Part shown: one piece after another, positions 9,788-18,947 of the stretch
How the letters are laid out: every line of letters begins with the position of its first letter
Position numbering within the stretch: position 1 is the first letter of the stretch
Source of the DNA: Cyanobacteria bacterium SBLK
GTDB taxonomy: Bacteria; Cyanobacteriota; Cyanobacteriia; Cyanobacteriales; Spirulinaceae
Assembly (NCBI GenBank): GCA_017746715.1
Contig: JAGHZQ010000003.1
Coordinates: 1 to 55,569, forward strand
Direction of reading: 5' to 3'
DNA length: 55,569 bases
Notes under the pieces: generated by a model
Told to the model about the DNA's origin: nothing
Seen by the model: the letters and a program-made list of their open reading frames with translations, nothing else
The model's database searches: none
Program-made: the position numbers and the translations under genes

Positions 9788-10729
9788 ATGAAAAGAATCA
9801 CTAGATTAACAGAATATCTTTTTGATTTAATAAAACTCAAGACAATAGTTATCATTCTAGCGTTAGTATTAGGAATTTTGTTTGTTTTGAGTTTGTCTGC
9901 AAAACTCCACGCTCAAACCGATCGTAATTTTGCGAGTAGAGTCCCTGAAACCATTAATACTTTAACTCAATTTTCAATCGCGTTGAAGGATCGACCTTTT
10001 CAATCTCGTAAAATCTGGAATTGGTTTAGTAGAAATAGAGAAGATGAAAAGCCTAGACCTTCTCGACGCACAGCAACAACACGACGCGGTCCTTGTCCTT
10101 CAGATAGTACGGACAAAACTGGAAATATCCCTCTTACAGCCTTAATCCCATCAAATTTACAATCCAATTCTCCTGAAGATTCAGTCTGGGATGCTTCTCT
10201 CGAAAAGACACTAGACGAACATCCTACCTTTTGGTTTTACAGTCCCGAAACATCATCAAGCGATCGCGTGATGGAATTTATGCTACTGGATGAAAAGGAC
10301 GATCCGCTTTTTGAACAACCCATTCCAATTTCTTTACCCAATCGCCAAGGAATTGTAGGTTTTCATCTTACCCAGAAGTCACTAGATTTCGCTCGAGATT
10401 ATCACTGGTTTTTAGCAATTATTTGCGATCCGAGGAAGCGATCGCAAAATCCTGCGGTGGAAGGTTGGATCCGGAGAGTCCAACTCGATCCTGATACGAT
10501 CGCACAAATCAATCGAGAACAATCTATTGAAGAAAAGGTTCGCTTATTACTTAGCAAAAACATTTGGCACGATGCGATTACAATAGCCGCACAGTTTCTC
10601 TATATGAATCGCAATAATTTTAACAACTCGCAAGAATACGATCGAATCCAACAAAACTGGATTGGCTTATTGCAAAATGTCGGACTAGACGAGATTGCGG
10701 AAGAGACGGTAGTCGAACTAAATTTATAA
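9788..10729 (+). CDS. DUF928 domain protein, exported
   Basis: This is a 313-aa protein with a long hydrophobic N-terminal signal or anchor (about 18-42, ending near LHAQ) and the conserved DUF928 pattern: GPCP, PLTALIPS, then EHPTFWFYSPE, EFMLLDE, GIVGFHL, YHWFLAIICDP and NPAVEGWIRRV. The function of the family is unknown. The beta-rich domain is probably periplasmic. It lies 24 bp after the CHASE2 gene in the same direction, and its last 6 bp overlap the end of the convergent CHAT gene. By recall, DUF928 genes often sit beside CHASE2 and two-partner secretion genes in cyanobacteria. Confidence 0.85.
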   Translation: MKRITRLTEYLFDLIKLKTIVIILALVLGILFVLSLSAKLHAQTDRNFASRVPETINTLTQFSIALKDRPFQSRKIWNWFSRNREDEKPRPSRRTATTRRGPCPSDSTDKTGNIPLTALIPSNLQSNSPEDSVWDASLEKTLDEHPTFWFYSPETSSSDRVMEFMLLDEKDDPLFEQPIPISLPNRQGIVGFHLTQKSLDFARDYHWFLAIICDPRKRSQNPAVEGWIRRVQLDPDTIAQINREQSIEEKVRLLLSKNIWHDAITIAAQFLYMNRNNFNNSQEYDRIQQNWIGLLQNVGLDEIAEETVVELNL

Positions 10730-13636
10730 CCAATTACCAATTAGAATATAAGGAGCCCAATAGATTGGATGTTTGTAGCGATCTCTGTATTCTGAGTTTT
10801 TCAAAAAGATTAATTGAGCTTGTTGTAATGCTTTTGCTTTGGACATTTTTTTATGAATTAAATTTTGATAAAATATCTTCATAAACTCTGCTGTCGATAA
10901 ATCGTTCAAATTCCATAAAGATGCAATTGTACTTCTTGCACCTGCTCTGATAGCAATTCCAGCTAATCCTAAAGTAGCACGATTATCTACGGTCGCTGTT
11001 TGACACGCACTCAAGATCAATAATTGAAGTTCATTGGCAATAGATTGTCTTCGGATTTGCAATAGATTATCTAACTCATTAACTTTTAATTTGTTTTCTG
11101 GTGATTCTCGCTCTAAGTTTGGTGTCGTTACTAAAAAAGTTTCTTCAGGATTAGAGTTAAACTGTCCATGAGTTGCAATATGGACTAAATTATAATTTCC
11201 TAATGCGAGTTCTTGTCTTAATTTCTCCTCAGTAAAGTCCTCGTTTAAAATTTGAGTCACATCTCCCAAGATTTCTTCAATATCTCTAAGTTCTTGTTCT
11301 ACGAATTCAAGTTCCTCAAAATCATCAATTTTTGGATCTTCAGATAGGCCGACAAGTAAGGGATTGAGCGTTAACTCTTTAAAGGCTGTTGGTTCTTTAG
11401 CTAATTCTAATCCTGGATTAAGCACAATTGCATATTTTTCTATCAGATATTCTTCTGTTGCATTGTTGTAAAGTGCCGCTAAAGGTAGATTTTGTAAAAG
11501 ACTATCTACAACAAATACAAGAGTATCTGACTGGCTTTTTTCTAAATCGTTTTGAATAGGTTCAATGAGCCATCTATATACTTTAGAGGAGTTTTTTTCA
11601 AGACTTCTAAAAATATAAGGTGTTTCTAATTGGGGTCGTAATTGATTTAATATTCTTTCTACATCTATTTTCCTTATATTCTCTTTTTTGTAGACAAACT
11701 TTCTATATATAAGATGCTGTTGTCTAGGCAACTTCAAAATAATACCGATCTGCTCTTGAAGTACAATTGGATAGACTACTGCACTATTCAGTTTTTGGTC
11801 ATCTATAATTTTATCGATCTCAACTGATTTAGAGTTCTGTGGATCGCATCTTAAAAAATCTTTTAATTGAGCAAGTTGTAATTGATCGATCGCCAGACGT
11901 GCTTTTCTTAAGTTTTCTTGGCTTGGCTGTTGAGGCTTTAGCAAAAGATCGACATATTCTCGATAAACGGGTTCGACTTTTTCTCGGAAAGACACTTGTA
12001 GATCGGAATTTACGCCATCCAAACCTGTATCGATCGCGACTAAATCTCGAGCTTGTAAATTTTCTAAATTGTTAATAGCTAATTGATAATATCTCTCGGC
12101 TTCGTTCAATTCGTCGCGATCGCGATATATCCTTCCCAATTGCCATTGCCACTGATATGTAATATCCCATGCGTGTATAGATTGCGAGACATCAAGCGCT
12201 TTTTGTAACTTTTCTTTAGCGGCTTTGTCATAATGTTCTTGGTGTTTTAATATTCCCAACTTGCCCAACGTATAAGACTCAAACCTCAAATCTTCTAATT
12301 TTCTTGCTTCAGTCAGTGCATCCGATAAATATTTTTCCATTTCTCCGCTCAGATCGTCTCTCCATCTCAACACGCTTTCCACTAAATTCAAGCGCATGCT
12401 AATATCGCGGCGACCTACAGGTAAAGTATTAAATAGGTTTTGTCGCTGAATATCTTGCCACATTTCCTCGACTTCTCGATCTAACGACTGCACAAAAATT
12501 GCTTGCTTTTGTCCTCTTCTTTCCGCTCGATCTCGCCACCATTTGAGCCGTTCTGTTGCCAAACTAAAACGATTCAGTTTTGCTTGCAATCCCATCTCTC
12601 TCAAGTCAGACGGTTTCGAGTTAATGAATAAATCTTCGGCTTTTCGATAAGCACAAAAAGCATTTTTATAAAGTTTAGAAATATCAAGATTTTCTTTATT
12701 TTCTGTCTTTTGATAGCAAGAAAATCTGGCAATATTGTTGCCTAATTCAATGGGATTGCTAGGTTTGATTAAAATCTCATCAACTTCATCAAAATATAAC
12801 CGAGAACGTCGTAATTTTAAGAGAGCGCGGTTCAAATTGCCAAAACTCATTAAAATATTGCCTGTTAGCGTTGAAGGTTCGAGAGTATCTTGTTGTACAA
12901 TAGGAAGTAAATACTTCTCTAAAATATCGTCTCGCGATCGCTCTAAATCTCCCACGCTTTGTAAAGCATTCCCCAAACTCAAAAATCCCAATGTTTTTAT
13001 TGGTTCGGCTTCTTGCTCGATCGCTTTTTCCAATCCTTTGAGAATTTGCAAGGCTTGACGATAATTTCCCAAAATCTGTAACGCTTGTGCTTGATTGATG
13101 CGAGTCCCAATTTGACCGAGTGAATCATTACTTTTAACATAAAACTCTTCTGCTTTTCGCCATTGCTCGAGAGCCGATCGCGTTTCTCCTTCAGAAAAAT
13201 ACAATCGTCCTTCTGTATTCAATGCTCTTGCAAAAAGTTGCCGTTTTTCCGAAGAATTTTTCAAATTTTCTATCAACTCCAAACACTCTTGAATGGTTGT
13301 ATTTGCTCGATTCTTTTCTCCCAATTGGTGATAGGCTAACGCCAAATAATTCAATGCTAAAGCGCGATCGCTGCCCCCTCCTCCAACTTGCTCCCAAGCC
13401 GCGATCGCATCGCGAAAATTCCCTACCCGATAAGCAAACCTTCCCGTTTCTAATAAATTAACTTCCATCCCCTGCGGGACCTCTCCGCTCGCGGGAAACG
13501 AAACAACAGGGACAGAAAACCCGAAAGAAAACCCGACAAATATTGCACTTCCCAAAAGCAGGAACAAAAACCAACCCATCCCTCGTTTTAAAAGAGATCG
13601 TAGATAATAGAGAAATAAATGCCGCTTTCTTGCCAT
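10724..13636 (-). CDS. Exported TPR-CHAT protease of the two-partner secretion operon
   Basis: This is a 970-aa protein. A basic N-terminus and hydrophobic stretch (about 19-45) form a signal peptide or anchor, so the rest is probably periplasmic. TPR-like helices fill about 60-600 (GNFRDAIAAWEQV, RSALEQWRKAEEFYV and others). The C-terminal CHAT domain has the catalytic His in HIATHGQF near residue 820 and Cys in LSACQTA near 876, then the usual ASLWNLND and WAPYILIGNW ending. The ATG at 13636 has GAGGGGAG at good spacing and overlaps the end of the ShlB gene by 49 bp, indicating translational coupling; an ATG at 13579 lacks good spacing. Processing or control of the secreted TpsA partner is a plausible role, but inferred. 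Confidence 0.85.
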   Translation of the reverse strand: MARKRHLFLYYLRSLLKRGMGWFLFLLLGSAIFVGFSFGFSVPVVSFPASGEVPQGMEVNLLETGRFAYRVGNFRDAIAAWEQVGGGGSDRALALNYLALAYHQLGEKNRANTTIQECLELIENLKNSSEKRQLFARALNTEGRLYFSEGETRSALEQWRKAEEFYVKSNDSLGQIGTRINQAQALQILGNYRQALQILKGLEKAIEQEAEPIKTLGFLSLGNALQSVGDLERSRDDILEKYLLPIVQQDTLEPSTLTGNILMSFGNLNRALLKLRRSRLYFDEVDEILIKPSNPIELGNNIARFSCYQKTENKENLDISKLYKNAFCAYRKAEDLFINSKPSDLREMGLQAKLNRFSLATERLKWWRDRAERRGQKQAIFVQSLDREVEEMWQDIQRQNLFNTLPVGRRDISMRLNLVESVLRWRDDLSGEMEKYLSDALTEARKLEDLRFESYTLGKLGILKHQEHYDKAAKEKLQKALDVSQSIHAWDITYQWQWQLGRIYRDRDELNEAERYYQLAINNLENLQARDLVAIDTGLDGVNSDLQVSFREKVEPVYREYVDLLLKPQQPSQENLRKARLAIDQLQLAQLKDFLRCDPQNSKSVEIDKIIDDQKLNSAVVYPIVLQEQIGIILKLPRQQHLIYRKFVYKKENIRKIDVERILNQLRPQLETPYIFRSLEKNSSKVYRWLIEPIQNDLEKSQSDTLVFVVDSLLQNLPLAALYNNATEEYLIEKYAIVLNPGLELAKEPTAFKELTLNPLLVGLSEDPKIDDFEELEFVEQELRDIEEILGDVTQILNEDFTEEKLRQELALGNYNLVHIATHGQFNSNPEETFLVTTPNLERESPENKLKVNELDNLLQIRRQSIANELQLLILSACQTATVDNRATLGLAGIAIRAGARSTIASLWNLNDLSTAEFMKIFYQNLIHKKMSKAKALQQAQLIFLKNSEYRDRYKHPIYWAPYILIGNWL

Positions 13637-15366
13637 GTTCTCGTACTCCCCTCAACATCAACTAAAGGAATGCCCCAATCAAAACGAGCCTCAAAATTTT
13701 CTCCCTTCCATAATAAACCCAAACCCGTCCCGACTAAAGTATTCGGAGAAATGCTATCATCGGAACTATTCCATCCCGTCCCGATATCGACAAAAGGAGC
13801 AAGATAGAGCGTGCTCCAATTACCTCGAAAGCGCTGAATCGGCCAAGTTAGCTCCACTGAAGCCAGGAGGCCGTTGTCCGTCAAGCGCAAATCCTGACGG
13901 TAGCCCCGCACGCTATTGCGTCCTCCCAAGCCAAACCGCTCCGAAGACACGAGAATGCGATCGCTCAATTGTGCGATCGCTTTGACGGAAAGCGTAGTTT
14001 GGGGTGCAAGGAGACCCAACCATTGCCCCTGTCCTCGCCAAACCAAGAAATTACTATCGGGAATCGGATCGCTTGCAAAAGGATCGGGGTTTAAGGTTGC
14101 ATTCAACCAACCCACACCCAAATTGAATTCAGATCGCAGCGAAAAACTCTCGCTAGCCGTTATCCGATACCATTCCTGGGAAAACCGCAGGACGGAAATT
14201 TTACTTTCTCCATTTTCATCGGCACCTGGAGAGAGAGGGGCATTAAAGCCTAAAATAGAGAGTTCGCTTTCTTGACGAGAGAACGTAAGCTCTAAATCAA
14301 ATCCTTCAATCGATTTGCCATTTGCATTTCTGACCAAAGGTTGACGGAGAAAAATCTCGTAAGTGCGAAATTGTGAAGCCAGATCGAAGGGTTCAAAAGG
14401 GGGCTCGATGACTTGACCGCGACCGAGGCGAAATCTTCCCCCAATTGTTCCCTCCCGGCCATTAATCGGCAGAGAATAATTGAGATCGAACTCTTGACTC
14501 CCCTCCGTGCGGCGAAAGATCGCGTCCAGCGTATCTCCCAACCCCGATAAATTGGCTGCATTGAAGGCGACATTTTGGCGAAAACTGCCCACCCCAGGAG
14601 AGCGATCGTTGTCGATCCCGGGTTGAAGCGTAACAATATCGGCGGTTTCTTGAATCTGTAGCGTGAGAATAGTTTTTCCGGGTCCCGAACCTTGGGAGAT
14701 TTCTCCAGCGACATCTTCGAGAAGCGGATTGAATTGTAGTAGACGCAGCCCTTCTAACACTTTCTCTTGATTCAATGGCGGCGATATCGCCCTTGCCATG
14801 CGATCGCGCACGTAACCCGATGATAATCGTTCGAGTCCTTCAATGCGAACTTCTTCCACCTCTCCTTCAAGGATCTCGATGGCGATCGCATCTTTTCCCA
14901 CCTCAATCTCTTGCTCGTTGGGAACGTAAACCACCGTTCCCAAATAATGTCGATCGATATAGAGTTGCGCGATCGCGGTTCTCGCTTGCAAAATATCGGC
15001 AAATGTGACCTCAAATCCCAGACAGCTATTGGTTTCTCGCCCCTCAAATACTTTCTGAATAACATCATCGAGTTCCCTAGAATTGAATGCCGTATTGCCG
15101 ACGTACTCGAATCCCCGAATGCAAATGGCTTCGTTGGGACGAATCGGGACGGAATCGGAATCGGGTGAAGAAGATTCGATCTCCAAAGGGATTTGAGGTT
15201 GAGATTGGGGAGCAATGGGATCGGAAAAAGGAGATTCTGAAGGAATGGGAGGGATTTGCGCCCCCATCGGCAAAACCCAGAACAGCAGTAAAATTCCGGG
15301 GGACAAATGCCACCCGTTTTTCCATTGGTATTGAGCGATCGCTTTCCATCCAGGCAAAATTCTCAT
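13588..15366 (-). CDS. ShlB/FhaC/HecB-type outer-membrane TpsB transporter
   Basis: This is a 592-aa protein, the usual size for TpsB. A hydrophobic signal region (about 18-37) precedes a Pro/Ser-rich linker. A POTRA_2 domain starts near 80 (ICIRGFEYVGNTAF) and a second POTRA follows (VEEVRIEGLERLSSGYV). A beta-barrel of the ShlB family runs from about 230 to the end, with the lid-loop signature VRGYR (GGRNSVRGYRQD) and a terminal Phe. It translocates the TpsA protein across the outer membrane, recognising its TPS domain in the periplasm. It lies between tpsA (65 bp upstream) and the CHAT protease (49-bp overlap). Confidence 0.9.
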   Translation of the reverse strand: MRILPGWKAIAQYQWKNGWHLSPGILLLFWVLPMGAQIPPIPSESPFSDPIAPQSQPQIPLEIESSSPDSDSVPIRPNEAICIRGFEYVGNTAFNSRELDDVIQKVFEGRETNSCLGFEVTFADILQARTAIAQLYIDRHYLGTVVYVPNEQEIEVGKDAIAIEILEGEVEEVRIEGLERLSSGYVRDRMARAISPPLNQEKVLEGLRLLQFNPLLEDVAGEISQGSGPGKTILTLQIQETADIVTLQPGIDNDRSPGVGSFRQNVAFNAANLSGLGDTLDAIFRRTEGSQEFDLNYSLPINGREGTIGGRFRLGRGQVIEPPFEPFDLASQFRTYEIFLRQPLVRNANGKSIEGFDLELTFSRQESELSILGFNAPLSPGADENGESKISVLRFSQEWYRITASESFSLRSEFNLGVGWLNATLNPDPFASDPIPDSNFLVWRGQGQWLGLLAPQTTLSVKAIAQLSDRILVSSERFGLGGRNSVRGYRQDLRLTDNGLLASVELTWPIQRFRGNWSTLYLAPFVDIGTGWNSSDDSISPNTLVGTGLGLLWKGENFEARFDWGIPLVDVEGSTRTWQESGIYFSIIYDLF

Positions 15367-15422
15367 TGGGCCTTACTTCTCTCAATGTCTTGTATTGAAG
15401 AATATTATTGTATGCACCCGTT

Positions 15423-15444
15423 GTCAGAATCTTAACATTCTGAC
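15423..15444 (-). other. Stem-loop over the tpsA stop codon
   Basis: An 8-bp perfect stem (GTCAGAAT / ATTCTGAC) with a 6-nt loop contains the TAA stop of the haemagglutinin gene. No T tract follows, so it is more likely an RNA-processing or partial attenuation element between tpsA and tpsB than a full terminator. Confidence 0.4.
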
Positions 15445-18437
15445 TTTTCTCGAGGAAAATTCGCGGGAGCGACCCTCGCAGAAGTTGCCGTTAATTTCAC
15501 TCGACCGTTACCGATCCGTTCCCAACCCTGCGCCTCAATAAGGGTCTCGCGTTCTGTCGGCGTTGGTGGAGGCGCGATCTCCGCAGGTTTTCCGACTCCC
15601 GTATCGGAATGGAGAGGACGCAAATCGTCCCACGCTGCATTACCCGATAGTGCCTCTCCGGGGGGTCGTTGAATCCCCCCTCGTCCGGTGGTAACAAAAG
15701 ACCCGGTTTCCTCTCCTCCAGCATCGCAACCGCGAGCGATGAGTTCGGGATCTTCGGGAGGAATTTCTTCGGTCAATCCTTGAGTCGGATCGATATCGGG
15801 GGTTTGTAGATTGACTTCCCCATTCAAACTCGGATCGAACAAAGAAAATGCCGTAATATCGTTATCGGGAGTCAGGCGATCGCGAAACTTCAAACCAAAA
15901 ATGCCGCGGGCGATAATATCGATCTTGCCACCAATCCCTAAAAAAGAATTGGCCGTAATATCGCTATTGCCAAACCCACTTAAAACAGTGGTCGTAATCG
16001 AAATATTTCCGCCATCTCCTGGTGCTTCTGCCTCTCCTGCCGTTGCGGAAATTAAACTTTGATTGAACATGAGAATATAATCGGACGCATATAAATGAAT
16101 ATCCCCTCCCGATCCCGATTCCGTTTGGGCTTCAATCGTCCCGTTATTCATCGAGATTTGGGGAGCGCGAATATCGATATTGCCAGCATTTCCAGTCGAA
16201 TCGCCACTGACTGAAATCGTGCCATTTTCTTCTACAAATACGGTAGGTGCGGTAACATTAATACTCCCACCCTTCCCGCTTCCTTGCGTTTCCGATAAAA
16301 TACCGCTATTTCCCGTACTGTTTCCCCTCACTGTCACGGAATCTGAGGCATTGATGCGAATGCTGCCCCCTGCCCCGGAATTGAAAGTTGAAGCCGAAAC
16401 TCGACCCCCCGTTTCTACCGTTAAAGTTCCTGCATCAAGGGCGATACTACCCCCATTGCCATTGCCATCGCTCGCGGCTGAAATTTCTCCATCATCCACG
16501 ATCGCAATGGCGGGTGCGATAATATCGATACGACCGCCATCGCCGCTCCCTTGAGTTTCCGATAAAATACCGCTATTTTCCGTGCTGCTTCCCCTCACTG
16601 TCACGAAATCCGAGGCATCGACGCGAATGCTGCCCCCCGCACCGGAATTGAAAGTTGAAGCCGCAACTCGACCGCCGGTTTCTATCGTTAAAGTACCTGC
16701 ATCAAGGGCGATATTCCCCCCATCTCCCGTTGAATTGCTGCTTGCTGAAATCGTTCCGCGATCCTCAACTTCTATAGTGGGAGAAGATATCGCGATACGT
16801 CCCCCATCGCCACTGCCTCGAGTGACGGAAAATATACTGCTATTTTCTTGAGTTCCACTCCCTCTAACAATCACTGAATTCCCTGCATTAATAGTAACGC
16901 TACCTCCCGTTCCGGAAGTGCGAGTCGAAGCAGAAATTTGACCGCCATTTTCTACGATTAAAGTTCCCCCATTGAGGGCGATATTGCCCCCATTTCCCGT
17001 TGCCTTATTCACTTGGGTAAAAATTCCACTGGGGGCGCTTCTTTCACCGCTAACCGTAATGCCGTTACTTGCATCGATCGTCACATTGCCTGCATTTCCC
17101 GCTCCACCTGTGGAGGAAAAAATTTGCGTGCCATCGGTTAAAGTTAATTGTTGGGTCGCAATCTCTACATTTCCCGCACGAGCATCCGCAAAAGTCGAAC
17201 TGGAAATACCGCTAAATGACCCGTTACTCGAACTCAAATTCACCGATTCGATCGCCTCGATCGCGATCGTTCCCCCCTGACCGCTCCCCATAGTATCCGC
17301 CGCAATAAACCCGCCATCTCGTACGGTTAAAGTATTCGTACGAACGATCGTATTTCCTGCATTTCCACTCCCTTGCGTTTGAGTAAAAAATCCTGCCGTT
17401 CGCCCATCATTTAACATCCCGCTAATCTCTAAAACGGACGCATCAACCCTTAAATTTTCTCCTGAAGTGTCAAAACTACTCGAGGTGACAGCAGAATTAT
17501 TGATGGTAATATTATTGCCTCGAATTTGAATTGCACCGCCCCCTCCACTGGTTAACCCGCTCGCATCCACCACTGAATTATCGGTCAGTTGAATATCGCC
17601 AAAACTTTGAATATTGGAGTAATCCACACTAAATCCCTCGCTAATTTGGGATAAATTCACTTCCCCGCTTCCGGAAACGCTGCCGAGTTCGATACGTCCG
17701 CCATCTACCGTCGGATTGCCGGCCGTGATATTGCCATTCTCTAAGGTGACATTCCCACCAATTAAAGCGATCGTATTGCCGGGATTCACCGCTAAACCCG
17801 CAGATTGACCGAGACTGTTAAAAGATCCGGGAAACGCTTGAGAACGATTGATAATCTCTCCCGAATTGCCAGAAAATACCAATCCGCTTGGGGGTAAATT
17901 AACCGTTAAATTAGGGGGATTTTGCGGTTCGCCAGCACTAAATACCGTCCCGTCGGCAAACTTAAAAGCCGTTGCAGTAGTCGCAATAAATGAACCGCCA
18001 ATGCTCAACTCGGCATTCGCGCCGAAAATAATGCCATTGGGATTCAATAAAAATAAATTAGCATTACTTGCCGCACTAAAAGCTGCAATGAGTCCGTCAA
18101 TACTCGAAACAGAACCCCCCGTGACCCGCATAATAATATTATTAATTGTAGGTGGAGATAGGGGATTAAAGATGGCTGTCATCGATGAATCTAAAGAGAA
18201 CTGACTGAAGCTGTGAAAAAGATTATTACCCTGTATCATGCCACCGGCAATCGAACACAAACCCGTAGTGCAGGGAACGGTTGGACTTCCATCGACTAAT
18301 GTTCCGATCGCGCCTCCATCGCCGCTTATTTGAGCTTTTACGCCCATATTCGTACCGCACTCAAAAAGTGTTAAATTTCCTAACAGGCAAATTGTCGCGA
18401 TGGCAAATCTGTTGAAATTGGGAGAGAATCGTGTCAT
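15432..18437 (-). CDS. Filamentous-haemagglutinin-type TpsA surface protein
   Basis: This is a 1001-aa protein. The signal peptide ends near GVKAQ, followed by the TPS secretion domain (IQGNNLFHSFSQF, NLFLLNPNGIIFG near residue 130, LPPSGLVF). The remainder is a Gly/Ser/Thr/Asn-rich right-handed beta-helix with imperfect repeats, including an 89-aa unit present in clear tandem copies. The C-terminus carries the cyanobacterial ending GSFVTTGRGGI...PPGEALSG...WDDLRP and a short tail rich in charged residues ending in Cys. It is the likely adhesin or matrix protein exported by the neighbouring TpsB. No Shine-Dalgarno is visible before the ATG. It is short compared with proteobacterial FHA but usual for cyanobacterial members. 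Confidence 0.9.
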   Translation of the reverse strand: MTRFSPNFNRFAIATICLLGNLTLFECGTNMGVKAQISGDGGAIGTLVDGSPTVPCTTGLCSIAGGMIQGNNLFHSFSQFSLDSSMTAIFNPLSPPTINNIIMRVTGGSVSSIDGLIAAFSAASNANLFLLNPNGIIFGANAELSIGGSFIATTATAFKFADGTVFSAGEPQNPPNLTVNLPPSGLVFSGNSGEIINRSQAFPGSFNSLGQSAGLAVNPGNTIALIGGNVTLENGNITAGNPTVDGGRIELGSVSGSGEVNLSQISEGFSVDYSNIQSFGDIQLTDNSVVDASGLTSGGGGAIQIRGNNITINNSAVTSSSFDTSGENLRVDASVLEISGMLNDGRTAGFFTQTQGSGNAGNTIVRTNTLTVRDGGFIAADTMGSGQGGTIAIEAIESVNLSSSNGSFSGISSSTFADARAGNVEIATQQLTLTDGTQIFSSTGGAGNAGNVTIDASNGITVSGERSAPSGIFTQVNKATGNGGNIALNGGTLIVENGGQISASTRTSGTGGSVTINAGNSVIVRGSGTQENSSIFSVTRGSGDGGRIAISSPTIEVEDRGTISASSNSTGDGGNIALDAGTLTIETGGRVAASTFNSGAGGSIRVDASDFVTVRGSSTENSGILSETQGSGDGGRIDIIAPAIAIVDDGEISAASDGNGNGGSIALDAGTLTVETGGRVSASTFNSGAGGSIRINASDSVTVRGNSTGNSGILSETQGSGKGGSINVTAPTVFVEENGTISVSGDSTGNAGNIDIRAPQISMNNGTIEAQTESGSGGDIHLYASDYILMFNQSLISATAGEAEAPGDGGNISITTTVLSGFGNSDITANSFLGIGGKIDIIARGIFGLKFRDRLTPDNDITAFSLFDPSLNGEVNLQTPDIDPTQGLTEEIPPEDPELIARGCDAGGEETGSFVTTGRGGIQRPPGEALSGNAAWDDLRPLHSDTGVGKPAEIAPPPTPTERETLIEAQGWERIGNGRVKLTATSARVAPANFPREKSEC
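16288..16821 (-). repeat. 267-bp tandem repeat inside tpsA
   Basis: Two adjacent copies are offset by exactly 267 bp (89 codons), seen for instance as TCCGATAAAATACCGCTATT at 16291 and again at 16558. Each unit encodes one ...GGRxxAS TFNSGAGGSIR...GILSETQ block of the beta-helix. A more diverged third unit lies on the N-terminal side. In-phase copies allow length variation by recombination. Confidence 0.75.
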
Positions 18438-18947
18438 GGTTCTGTTTTGTATGGGTTTTTACAAAAGCAAAAATCTCATATTTTTTGTGCCTTATTTCGA
18501 TCGCTAACAATAAGTATACGATCGAGTGCGCGCGGTTGGCTCTGTTTCTGGAGCGACGGAGGAAAATTGATGCGATCGTCAAGATTGCTGAAATGTATCT
18601 ATGAACCTTTTCTCAGTAATTGAGCGATCGCTTCTCTGGTGATTCAAAGAGATTTGAATACGAGCGATTATTGCCTAATGCGATCGCTTATTCTTCCCTT
18701 TCATCAATCGGATCGAGCGGGAAGCATTGACTTTTACACTATTTTAAAGGCAAAATTGTCTCCGTTTCTATTTAAAATATTACGCATTTTCTAAAGCTAA
18801 ATTACCAATGATTTTTACTGGACTCATTATTGTTTAAGTAAGAAGGTGACTTATATAATAATTTTGCGAACAAGTAATTCACCATTTTTTAAGTGTAGCT
18901 TTACCTAAAAATCGGTATAATAAACAAACCTTAAAAAATCAAATTAA
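18438..18947. other. Gene-free divergent intergenic region with short repeats
   Basis: These 510 bp separate divergent tpsA and the MFS gene. They hold several HIP1 sites, a small palindrome ATTCAAA-GAGA-TTTGAAT near 18643, and a short motif (ATGCGATCGCTTATTCTTC plus following T/C-rich sequence, near 18679) that recurs near 21983 after the LeuA-type gene. The right part is strongly AT-rich and probably carries the MFS promoter. A 73-codon reading frame on the - strand shows no protein-like features. Confidence 0.5.
18916..18921 (+). promoter_or_regulatory. Possible -10 element of the MFS gene
   Basis: A perfect TATAAT lies 26 nt before the ATG, in AT-rich DNA. No consensus -35 is seen at standard spacing. 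Confidence 0.4.

Noticed and set aside
15811..17280. Several + strand frames of 80-124 codons antisense to tpsA
   Set aside because: They reflect the periodic composition of the beta-helix repeats read on the opposite strand.
18361..18582. 73-codon frame on the - strand upstream of tpsA
   Set aside because: It overlaps the tpsA start in another frame and has no ribosome site or protein-like pattern.
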